The notes under the pieces were generated by a model that searched no databases, was not told the DNA's origin, and saw only the letters and a list, made by a program, of their open reading frames with translations. This document shows, piece after piece, positions 1-4,315 of a stretch of 5,719 nucleotides of DNA. Every line of letters begins with the position of its first letter. Positions within the stretch are counted from its first letter, which is position 1. The stretch comes from Spirochaetales bacterium (lineage in GTDB: Bacteria > Spirochaetota > Spirochaetia > Sphaerochaetales > Sphaerochaetaceae). A program made the translations under genes and the position numbers. The stretch spans positions 1-5,719 of the forward strand of contig JAQYFM010000252.1 in NCBI GenBank assembly GCA_028723145.1, in the 5' to 3' direction.

Positions 1-204
1 ATCAGGATTGGACGGTACTACCCGTCATCCCAGACCTGCTGTGCATGTGGACATGTGTGGCCGGGTACCAAGGACCTCAGTGTCCGTGAATGGATTTGTC
101 CGGAGTGTGGCGTAACGCACGACAGGGACGTGAACGCTGCGATGAACATTCTCGCCGAAGCGAAGCGTATCATTAATCGAATGGAACAGGCGAAGGACGC
201 CTAG
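1..204 (+). CDS. tnpB: TnpB (IS200/IS605 OrfB) RNA-guided nuclease, C-terminal 67 residues
   Basis: The frame is open from base 1 to a TAG at 202-204 and is cut by the window edge, so only the tail of a roughly 370-420 aa family protein is present. TnpB is a transposon-encoded, omega-RNA-guided DNA endonuclease and the ancestor of Cas12. Visible are the target-nucleic-acid-binding zinc ribbon, with Cys13-x2-Cys16 (after SSQTC) and Cys33-x2-Cys36 (CPEC), and directly after it the RuvC-III motif HDRDVNAAMNI, whose Asp43 corresponds to the third catalytic acid of the family. The rest of the nuclease domain and any tnpA lie outside the window. The gene is clearly richer in G+C than the genes downstream, a sign of recent import. 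The family assignment is secure; whether the full gene is intact cannot be seen. Confidence 0.93.
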   Translation: MRIGRYYPSSQTCCACGHVWPGTKDLSVREWICPECGVTHDRDVNAAMNILAEAKRIINRMEQAKDA

Positions 205-322
205 ACCATAAGGCGAGGCCGGACGGGTCTCGCAGGCCAGAGATGGTGTAAGACATCCTTCGGGATGCAGCCGTCGTTACCATGGCCGGATTCCCATGGG
301 CTTGCCCGTGGGAGTACGTCAA
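188..322 (+). ncRNA. Probable omega-RNA (TnpB guide RNA) scaffold
   Basis: In TnpB elements the guide RNA is transcribed with the 3' end of tnpB and runs through the right end into flanking DNA. Structure visible here: a 5-bp hairpin AGGCG/CGCCT at 188-192/198-202 across the stop codon; a GGCC/GGCC stem (235-238/284-287) continued by ATGGT/ACCAT (243-247/279-283) with a 4-nt bulge; inside it a UUCG-capped hairpin CATCC/GGATG (254-258/263-267); and the terminal hairpin at 293-312. The nested stems pair without forcing. The 5' end is not determinable and the RNA probably begins further upstream within tnpB. The folding was done by eye. Confidence 0.65.
293..312 (+). repeat. Right-end subterminal hairpin of the IS element
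   Basis: CCCATGGGC pairs with GCCCGTGGG, nine pairs including one T-G wobble, around a two-base TT turn (in practice eight pairs with a CTTG loop). It lies 10 bp inside the inferred right end, as expected for the hairpin recognised by TnpA in IS200/IS605 elements, and as RNA it would form the last scaffold stem before the guide. Confidence 0.7.
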
Positions 323-342
323 GATATAACACTTTGGAGTGT
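323..342 (+). other. Predicted TnpB guide segment (element flank)
   Basis: If the element ends at 322, these roughly 16-20 bases are the guide portion of the omega-RNA, because the guide is simply the host sequence next to the right end. The segment coincides with the left arm, the loop and most of the right arm of the hairpin at 328-343. Its position depends entirely on the inferred boundary. Confidence 0.4.
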
Positions 343-350
343 TTTATTTG
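328..350 (+). terminator. Terminator-like hairpin beside the IS right end
   Basis: AACACT (328-333) pairs with AGTGTT (338-343) around a TTGG loop, followed by TTATTTG. The six-pair stem is short and rich in A-T pairs, so termination may be weak. It starts 5 bp outside the element, so it was probably the terminator of a host gene now separated from it by the insertion. It would also stop read-through from tnpB. Confidence 0.4.
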
Positions 351-434
351 ATAAAGAAAATAAAAAAGCTTCATATTTCTTTAGAGAAGATTTTAATAAG
401 GAATATACATTTTCTTTATGATATTATTTAGCTA
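344..434. other. AT-rich spacer between IS element and WYL gene
   Basis: No reading frame or RNA structure is recognisable apart from the promoter listed separately. An AAGGA at 398-402 is too far from the ATG at 435 to serve as its ribosome binding site. Confidence 0.6.
419..427 (+). promoter_or_regulatory. Extended -10 promoter, probably giving a leaderless mRNA
   Basis: TGATATTAT fits the extended -10 pattern TGnTATAAT (hexamer 422-427, five of six matches). No good -35 box is visible, which is common for extended -10 promoters. Transcription would begin about 7-8 bases after the hexamer, that is at or next to the ATG at 435, and no Shine-Dalgarno sequence lies in front of that ATG. The same arrangement occurs upstream of the gene at 4706. 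Confidence 0.45.
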
Positions 435-1355
435 ATGAGTTACACGGCTAGAATACAGTACATAATTAAAACTTTAATCAAAAAAGATGGGATTACTCTA
501 AAGCAAATTGCTGATGAATTTGAGATCTCAACTCGTCAAGCTAGTCGTGATATCGAGCAATTAAGATATCAAATGGGAGCTCCTATTGAATATGATAAAA
601 AGGATAGGGTATATAGGCTAACACAGGATTGGAGTAGCTATACAAATCTAGATGATAACTTAGTAATACTTGCTTCCTATTTTAGATCTTTAATTGAACA
701 GCTTCCAATAAAGAATAGTATTAAGAAAGAAATAGAAGATACCTTTTTGTCTTCTGTTTCAAAGAATGCAGCTTCATTAGTAGATAAAGTAATTTATAAG
801 GCTCCTCAAATTAGTTTTCCAAACTACGATGTATTTTCAACGGTTACTGAAGCCTTAACCTCAAAAAGGTGTATTGAAATTGAATATACAAATTTTAAAA
901 AGGAAAATACAAAAAGAATAGTAGAGCCTCTTAGGCTCATTAACTATTCTAGTTCATGGTATTTAGTTGCTTTTGATCATAAAAGGGAAAAGGTAATTAA
1001 CTTCCACCTTTCAAGAGTAATTAAGGCAACTATTTTAGATAAGAAAATAACATTTAAAGATACTAAATTACTTGTTGATTCCTCTTTTGGAATTTTTGTT
1101 TCTGGTAAAATGCAGGAGTATACGATTAAATTCTCATCAGAACTAACAAATGATGTTAGACACATTATTTGGCATCAAAAACAAAGAGTTGAGGATTTAG
1201 AAGATGGCTCATTTTTACTTCATATTCCTGCAACTAATTCACATGAATTAATTACTTTAGTTTTAAGGTATGCTCCCTATGCTCGTCCTATATCTCCTGA
1301 TAGCTTTGTGGAGGAATATAAGAAGAGAGTAGAAGAAATTAATAAAACTATCTAA
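435..1355 (+). CDS. WYL-domain transcriptional regulator (HTH-WYL-WCX)
   Basis: The 306-residue product has the usual length and order of a DeoR-like WYL regulator. Residues about 8-62 form a winged helix-turn-helix (TLKQIADEFEISTRQASRDIEQL, split here as TLKQIADEFEIS and TRQASRDIEQL, with the wing at DRVYRL). Residues about 136-200 form the WYL domain, with the signature SSWYLVAF (W175, Y176, L177) and the ligand-contact segment NFHLSRV (R194). Residues about 226-302 fit the C-terminal WCX extension. WYL domains sense nucleic-acid or nucleotide ligands, and such proteins control DNA-damage, metabolic and phage-defence genes. A stop codon at 429-431 makes 435 the first possible ATG. No ribosome binding site is visible. 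No partner gene on the same strand follows directly, so its target is unknown; the cassette at 1863 is the nearest candidate. Confidence 0.9.
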   Translation: MSYTARIQYIIKTLIKKDGITLKQIADEFEISTRQASRDIEQLRYQMGAPIEYDKKDRVYRLTQDWSSYTNLDDNLVILASYFRSLIEQLPIKNSIKKEIEDTFLSSVSKNAASLVDKVIYKAPQISFPNYDVFSTVTEALTSKRCIEIEYTNFKKENTKRIVEPLRLINYSSSWYLVAFDHKREKVINFHLSRVIKATILDKKITFKDTKLLVDSSFGIFVSGKMQEYTIKFSSELTNDVRHIIWHQKQRVEDLEDGSFLLHIPATNSHELITLVLRYAPYARPISPDSFVEEYKKRVEEINKTI

Positions 1356-1380
1356 ATGGATAATATTCTATCAGGTGTTT

Positions 1381-1578
1381 CTATATTTCGTTAAATATTT
1401 TCATGATATACTTGCAATCTTGTGAATATTCTTTATTGATATCTTCTCTGAACTGTGTCGTAATCTTTTCTAAATCATCCCATGTAGTGAATTCTTCATT
1501 ATAAACTTTAAGACAATCCACGAGCTTTGCTAAAGCCTCTGCTTTACCTTTATTATGTAAAGCTTTACATAATAAAGG
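1381..1578 (-). pseudogene. Remnant of a gene, C-terminal fragment (TPR-like start)
   Basis: On the minus strand a frame runs from the palindrome at 1547-1578 down to TAG at 1381-1383. It begins PLLCKALHNKG and continues KAEALAKLVDCLKVYNEEF, then a polar helical stretch ending KYIMKIFNEI. The frame stays open back to a TAA at 1597-1599 but contains no usable start codon or ribosome binding site, so the 5' part is missing. The beginning resembles a tetratricopeptide helix pair; the family is not identified. The composition looks like real protein rather than random sequence. It lies tail-to-tail with the WYL gene, with 25 bp between the stop codons. Confidence 0.5.
1547..1578. repeat. Perfect 32-bp palindrome joining two gene fragments
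   Basis: The left arm CCTTTATTATGTAAAG (1547-1562) is the exact reverse complement of 1563-1578, with no spacer. Beyond 1546/1579 the symmetry has one mismatch, two matches and then ends. There is no T-run after either arm, so this is not a typical terminator. Both strands read the peptide PLLCKALHNKG through it in the frame of the flanking fragments, so it appears to be an inverted-duplication or inversion junction inside former coding sequence. Confidence 0.85.
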
Positions 1579-1657
1579 AAATACTGAGGACGCCGATTAT
1601 TATTATCTTCAAGCAATTGAGATGGAAGAGGATAGGCTACTAAGCAGAAATTTTTAA
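1547..1657 (+). pseudogene. Remnant of a gene, C-terminal TPR-like fragment
   Basis: The plus frame reads CKALHNKG out of the palindrome, continues NTEDADYYYLQAIEMEED and RLLSRNF, and stops at TAA 1655-1657. The spacing of A, G, Y and A resembles a TPR repeat (compare the general pattern G-x-x-E-x-A-x-x-Y-x-x-A-I). No start codon or ribosome binding site precedes it. It shares its first residues with the divergent fragment on the other strand only because both begin inside the same palindrome. Probably the tail of a decayed gene; function unknown. Confidence 0.45.
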
Positions 1658-1673
1658 AAAAGATATATTTTTG

Positions 1674-1772
1674 TTACTGATTCTTTTCTTGGTAATCCTC
1701 CACCAATCTTAAGCTATTTGAGTGCATTAAAAGTAACATATGCTCAACTGAAAGTTTGAGAAATTTGCTGTA
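1674..1772 (-). pseudogene. Possible third coding remnant (32 codons)
   Basis: On the minus strand an open stretch reads YSKFLKLSVEHMLLLM, then HSNSLRLVEDYQEKNQ, and stops at TAA (1676-1674). The mix of leucines and charged residues looks like a helical protein tail, but it is short, has no start signal and matches no family I know. A chance frame of this length is quite possible. Confidence 0.2.
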
Positions 1773-1802
1773 TTAATATGTTTTATGTAAAAAACAATTT
1801 AC

Positions 1803-1821
1803 TACGACATTATATGTCGTA
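1803..1821. promoter_or_regulatory. Operator-like inverted repeat upstream of microprotein cassette
   Basis: TACGACAT and ATGTCGTA form perfect 8-bp arms around a 3-bp TAT spacer. This size is typical of a site for a dimeric HTH protein. If the extended -10 at 1827-1835 is used, the repeat covers about -39 to -21, where a bound protein would block RNA polymerase. As RNA it is a poor terminator because no U-run follows. The regulator is unknown; the basic cassette proteins or the WYL protein are candidates. Confidence 0.55.
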
Positions 1822-1826
1822 CTACC

Positions 1827-1835
1827 TGTCATAAA
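1827..1835 (+). promoter_or_regulatory. Candidate extended -10 of the microprotein cassette
   Basis: TGTCATAAA gives TGn plus CATAAA (four of six matches to TATAAT). It would start transcripts near 1842, leaving about 20 bases of leader that carry the ribosome binding site. No clear -35 box is present. This is the best of several weak candidates in the region. Confidence 0.3.
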
Positions 1836-1862
1836 CTCTTAATTGTAAAGGGAGGAAGTGAT

Positions 1863-2069
1863 ATGGATGAAGTTGTAAAGAGACCTGGCAGAAAGATAGC
1901 TGCTGAGAAAAGAAGAATTGCTAAAGAAATCTTACAAGAATTTATTGATGCTGGTGATTTCTATAGTCTACCTAGTGATGTTCAAGAAGCTTTAATAATT
2001 ATTGCTCCTACATTGAAGGAAAGACGTATCTACTCATTTAAGCAGGAGGTTTTACATGAAGTATGTTGA
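1863..2069 (+). CDS. Basic 'RPGRK' microprotein, 68 aa, unknown function
   Basis: An excellent ribosome binding site (GGAGG at 1851-1855, 7 bases before the ATG) supports expression. The protein starts with a basic segment, KRPGRKIAAEKRRIAKE (residues 6-22), followed by a predicted amphipathic helix and F33-x2-LP (residues 33-37) and Q-x-A-x5-P-x-L-x-E (41-53). Residues 1-54 align without gaps to the 55-aa protein at 2203 with 20 identities, so the two are paralogs. The 14-residue tail after position 54 has no counterpart there and partly overlaps the start of the next gene (14 nt). The Arg/Lys-rich RPGRK motif resembles an AT-hook-like nucleic-acid contact, but this is only a resemblance. 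I do not recognise the family. It is the first gene of a three-gene unit with its own upstream palindrome and downstream terminator. Confidence 0.75.
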   Translation: MDEVVKRPGRKIAAEKRRIAKEILQEFIDAGDFYSLPSDVQEALIIIAPTLKERRIYSFKQEVLHEVC

Positions 2070-2190
2070 ATTTACAACAGAGGATTTTGAACTCGCTTTA
2101 GCTGAAGATAAGAAAGATTCGAAAATTGATTATCTTCTTAGTCTTATGGTGTTAGCAGGTATGTGTTTTATTATCGCTTTATTAATTTGA
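2056..2190 (+). CDS. Single-span membrane microprotein, 44 aa
   Basis: The ATG at 2056 has a perfect AGGAGG (2044-2049) six bases upstream, located inside the preceding gene, and the genes overlap by 14 nt. The product has an acidic, soluble N-terminal half (FTTEDFELALAEDKKDSK, residues 6-23) and a hydrophobic C-terminal helix of about 19 residues (YLLSLMVLAGMCFIIALLI, 26-44) that ends at the stop codon. It should therefore be a tail-anchored inner-membrane peptide with its N terminus in the cytoplasm. Such a form is shared by small membrane regulators and by some type I-like toxin peptides, and nothing in the sequence decides between them. Its place between two paralogous basic proteins suggests that it works with them. 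No known family is recognised. Confidence 0.7.
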   Translation: MKYVEFTTEDFELALAEDKKDSKIDYLLSLMVLAGMCFIIALLI

Positions 2191-2202
2191 AGGAGAAATT
2201 TT

Positions 2203-2370
2203 ATGGGTGATGCTTTAACTAGACCAGGCAGAAAGGATGCTGCAAATAAGAGAAAAGAAGCTCGAATTGTTATTGAAAAATTCTTAGAAACAGAAGAATT
2301 TAGAACTTTACCTCGTCCTATACAGCTTGCAATATTAACTCTTAATCCAAGTCTTAGAGAACCTTACTAA
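2203..2370 (+). CDS. Basic 'RPGRK' microprotein paralog, 55 aa
   Basis: The ATG at 2203 follows AGGAGA (2191-2196) by six bases, and only 12 bases separate it from the stop of the membrane peptide gene, so the three genes form one operon. It shares with the 68-aa protein the block RPGRK-x-AA-x-KR (residues 7-17), F27, F33, L36-P37, Q41, A43, P49, L51 and E53, 20 identities in 54 ungapped positions (about 37%). It ends at LREPY, where the paralog continues. The duplication is old enough for DNA-level similarity to be low except in the RPGRK segment. Function is unknown; a small helical nucleic-acid- or protein-binding factor is a guess. It is the last gene of the unit, followed by a terminator. 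Confidence 0.75.
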   Translation: MGDALTRPGRKDAANKRKEARIVIEKFLETEEFRTLPRPIQLAILTLNPSLREPY

Positions 2371-2396
2371 TTTTTTATTATTCCATTATACACGCT

Positions 2397-2440
2397 TTCT
2401 GCCTCTCATATTATTTATGACAGGCAGAATTCTTTTTATT
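2397..2440 (+). terminator. Rho-independent terminator of the microprotein cassette
   Basis: TTCTGCCT (2397-2404) pairs with AGGCAGAA (2422-2429). After a C-C mismatch the stem continues TCAT/ATGA (2406-2409/2417-2420) with a 7-base loop. A T-rich tract, TTCTTTTTATT, follows. It lies 26 bases after the last stop codon and separates the cassette from the iron-sulfur operon. Confidence 0.85.
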
Positions 2441-2460
2441 AAAAAGAGATAATGATATAG

Positions 2461-2522
2461 TAGTAAATTTTTTGAGTGTAATTTGTAGCTTGACTATGAT
2501 AGATATTAAAGTTAATTTACTA
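2461..2522. promoter_or_regulatory. Paired inverted half-sites flanking the nifS promoter
   Basis: TAGTAAATT (2461-2469) and its exact reverse complement AATTTACTA (2514-2522) bracket the promoter, one just upstream of the -35 box and the other in the untranslated leader. The centres are 53 bp apart, about five helical turns. This could be a pair of operator half-sites for a looping or dimeric repressor; 9-bp AT-rich repeats can also arise by chance. Confidence 0.3.
2472..2500 (+). promoter_or_regulatory. Sigma-A type promoter of the nifS-nifU operon
   Basis: The -35 box TTGAGT (2472-2477) and the -10 box TATGAT (2495-2500, five of six matches) are separated by exactly 17 bases. Transcription would start near 2507, giving a leader of about 29 bases containing the AGAGG site (2525-2529). 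An alternative -35 TTGACT at 2490 has only poor -10 partners. Confidence 0.6.
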
Positions 2523-2535
2523 TCAGAGGTCAAAT

Positions 2536-3705
2536 ATGAATAAGTTTGTATATCTCGATAATAATGCAACTACACAAATGGCAAGTGAAGTTGCACAGAT
2601 AATGCATGAAAATGAGTCACTCTACGCTAATGCATCTAGTATGCATAGTTGTGGTCGTGATGCAGCAAGTGCTATAGAATGGGCCCGTGAGGAGGTAGCA
2701 ACTCTTATAGACGGAGATAAGAGTGGTGTTTACTTCACTTCAGGGGCATCGGAATCGAATAATACTGTTTTTTCAACTTTCAGAGATTTAATAGATGAAG
2801 GAAGTAAAAGAAATAGAATTATAACAACAACTATCGAACACCCTTCAATTATTGAGGAAGTAAAGTACCTTAAGAAAAAGGGTTATAAGATAGATGAAGT
2901 ATCTGTTGATGTTCATGGAAAGGTAAGACTTGATGAATTAAAGAGCTTACTTGGCGATGATGTTGCTCTTGTTTCCGTTATGTGGGGTAACAATGAAACT
3001 GGTACTATCCAGGATATTAAAGAAATCGGAAAGCTTGCTCATGAGTGTGGTGCTTACTTCCATAGTGATGCAACTCAAGCAATCGGGAAGATTAAGGTAT
3101 CTGTAAAAGAGTGCGGTGTAGACTATCTCTCTCTTTCTGCACATAAGTTCTATGGTCCAAAGGGAGTAGGTGTCCTTTATGTTGCAAATAAAGCTCCTCT
3201 CACACCTTTTGTTCATGGTGGTCACCAGGAAAAAGGTTATAGAGCAGGTACATACAATACTTTAAATATCATTGGACTTGGTCAAGCTGCAAAGCTTGCA
3301 AGAGAGAATTTAAAGGAGGAGCATGATAAACTTCTTGCTCTTCGTGAACGCCTTAGAAAGGGAATTGAAGAGAGAATTGACCATGTAGTTATTAATGGTC
3401 ACCCAACAGATTTCTTACCTGGTACTTTGAATGTATCATTCCCAAATGCAGAAGGTGAGTCAATTTTACTTTACCTTGATATGGAAGGTATTGAGGTATC
3501 AACAGGAAGTGCTTGCGCAACTGGTTCACTTGAGCCTAGTTATGTATTACTAGCCTCAGGTTTGGATGTTGAGTTAGCACATGGGTCTATCAGATTTTCA
3601 CTCGGAAGATATAATACTGAAGAGGATATCGACTATACATTAGAAAAGCTTCCTTCAATAATTGAAAGAGTAAGAAGGATGTCTACAAGAAAGGAATTCA
3701 AATAA
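2536..3705 (+). CDS. nifS: Cysteine desulfurase, NifS/IscS group
   Basis: This 389-residue cytosolic PLP enzyme converts L-cysteine to L-alanine and carries the sulfur as a persulfide to the Fe-S scaffold. Features in order: the N-terminal YLDNNATT (6-13); His102 in IEHPS; NNETG (152-156); Asp178 and Gln181 in HSDATQ; the PLP-binding Lys204 in SLSAHKFYGPKG; RAGT (236-239); and the sulfur-carrying Cys327 in STGSACATGSLEPS. The Cys sits on the long mobile loop typical of group I enzymes, not the short SufS form. The length matches the family (about 390-400 aa). AGAGG at 2525-2529 lies six bases before the ATG. The nifU-type gene overlaps its stop by one base, so NifS is made together with its acceptor. 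Since no nitrogenase genes are seen, the role is most likely general Fe-S assembly. Confidence 0.95.
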   Translation: MNKFVYLDNNATTQMASEVAQIMHENESLYANASSMHSCGRDAASAIEWAREEVATLIDGDKSGVYFTSGASESNNTVFSTFRDLIDEGSKRNRIITTTIEHPSIIEEVKYLKKKGYKIDEVSVDVHGKVRLDELKSLLGDDVALVSVMWGNNETGTIQDIKEIGKLAHECGAYFHSDATQAIGKIKVSVKECGVDYLSLSAHKFYGPKGVGVLYVANKAPLTPFVHGGHQEKGYRAGTYNTLNIIGLGQAAKLARENLKEEHDKLLALRERLRKGIEERIDHVVINGHPTDFLPGTLNVSFPNAEGESILLYLDMEGIEVSTGSACATGSLEPSYVLLASGLDVELAHGSIRFSLGRYNTEEDIDYTLEKLPSIIERVRRMSTRKEFK

Positions 3706-4313
3706 TGAGCAGCTTTATGTCTCAATGGGTATATACGGATGTGGTTAAGGATCATTTTATGAATCCAAGAAACCTCTGGGATGAGAAAGAAAATTTTGAG
3801 CCAGATGGAGTAGGTGAAGTTGGTTCTCTTGCTTGTGGCGACCAGATGCGAGTTGGTATCAAGGTTGAAAATGATAAGATTGCATCACTTCGTTGGTTAA
3901 CATATGGTTGTGCTAGTGCAATTGCTTCCACTTCAATGATGAGTGAACTTGCTGTTGGTATGACACTTGAAGAAGCTTATCACTTAACACCAGATGTAAT
4001 AACAAAGGCTCTTGGCGGTCTTCCTGAACACAAGTTCCACTGTTCAGTTCTTGGTGATAAAGCACTACGTGCTGCAATTGATGATTATCTAGAGAAAAAT
4101 GGACGTGAAAATCCATTTAAGGCTCATACAGCTAAGATTATCTGTGAATGTAAGGGCGTAACAGATGTTCAAATCGAAGAGCTTGTAAAGAGTGATAAGG
4201 TTAAGAACTTTGAGGAGCTTCAAGCTCTTACTGGTGCTTCAACAGCATGTGGAAAGTGTAAGGCACAAATTAAAGAGACATTAGACGAGCTATTACATAT
4301 CTACGGTAAATAA
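3705..4313 (+). CDS. nifU: NifU-type Fe-S scaffold (IscU domain + BFD-like [2Fe-2S] domain)
   Basis: Residues about 9-135 are an IscU-like scaffold with its three cluster ligands Cys44 (LACGDQM, with Asp46), Cys69 (YGCASA) and Cys113 (HCSVLG), which hold clusters while they are assembled. Residues about 142-200 are the BFD-like domain with a permanent [2Fe-2S] cluster on Cys147, Cys149, Cys182 and Cys185; the 35-residue step from first to third matches Azotobacter NifU (137 to 172). The C-terminal Nfu (CxxC) domain of full NifU is absent: the protein stops at 202 residues with no frame continuing. The ATG shares its A with the NifS stop (TAATG), and AAGGA lies at 3691-3695. Met5 is an alternative start, but it has no better ribosome binding site. 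The protein acts directly with NifS. Confidence 0.93.
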   Translation: MSSFMSQWVYTDVVKDHFMNPRNLWDEKENFEPDGVGEVGSLACGDQMRVGIKVENDKIASLRWLTYGCASAIASTSMMSELAVGMTLEEAYHLTPDVITKALGGLPEHKFHCSVLGDKALRAAIDDYLEKNGRENPFKAHTAKIICECKGVTDVQIEELVKSDKVKNFEELQALTGASTACGKCKAQIKETLDELLHIYGK

Positions 4314-4315
4314 TT

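Larger units (their letters stand above)
1..322 (+). mobile_element. Right part of an IS200/IS605-family element
   Basis: The element consists of the tnpB 3' end plus about 118 bp of GC-rich non-coding tail with a subterminal hairpin at 293-312. The right boundary is placed after TCAA at 319-322, because elements of this group commonly end a few bases after the hairpin in a sequence of the type GTA(G/C)TTCAA, here GTACGTCAA. Composition also changes there from GC-rich to AT-rich. These elements move as single strands through subterminal hairpins and make no target duplication, so none is expected. The left end and its adjacent TAM are outside the window. The exact boundary is inferred and could be off by a few bases. 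Confidence 0.8.
1356..1802. other. Region without an intact gene
   Basis: This stretch separates the WYL gene from the microprotein cassette. It contains the two opposed fragments, the palindrome and the weak third fragment listed separately. An A/T-only stem ATATTT/AAATAT (1383-1388/1393-1398) follows the WYL gene and may slow transcription, but no convincing terminator is present. The rest (1658-1673, 1773-1802) shows nothing recognisable. Overall it reads as decayed accessory DNA. Confidence 0.6.

Noticed and set aside
977..1165. Minus-strand open frame of 62 codons
   Set aside because: It lies wholly inside the WYL regulator gene, has no family features and no ribosome binding site.
1547..1578. 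Palindrome read as a transcription terminator for the WYL gene
   Set aside because: No T-run follows either arm, it is almost 200 bp from the WYL stop, and it lies within coding-like sequence on both strands.
2490..2518. Alternative nifS promoter TTGACT with TAATTT at 17 bp
   Set aside because: The -10 matches only three of six positions, while TTGAGT-N17-TATGAT just upstream is much better.
2947..3225. Minus-strand open frame of 92 codons
   Set aside because: It is antisense to the conserved core of nifS, including the region around the PLP lysine; no protein family features.
3913..4116. Minus-strand open frame of 67 codons
   Set aside because: It is antisense to the nifU scaffold domain; its His/Gln-rich composition reflects the reverse reading of that gene.
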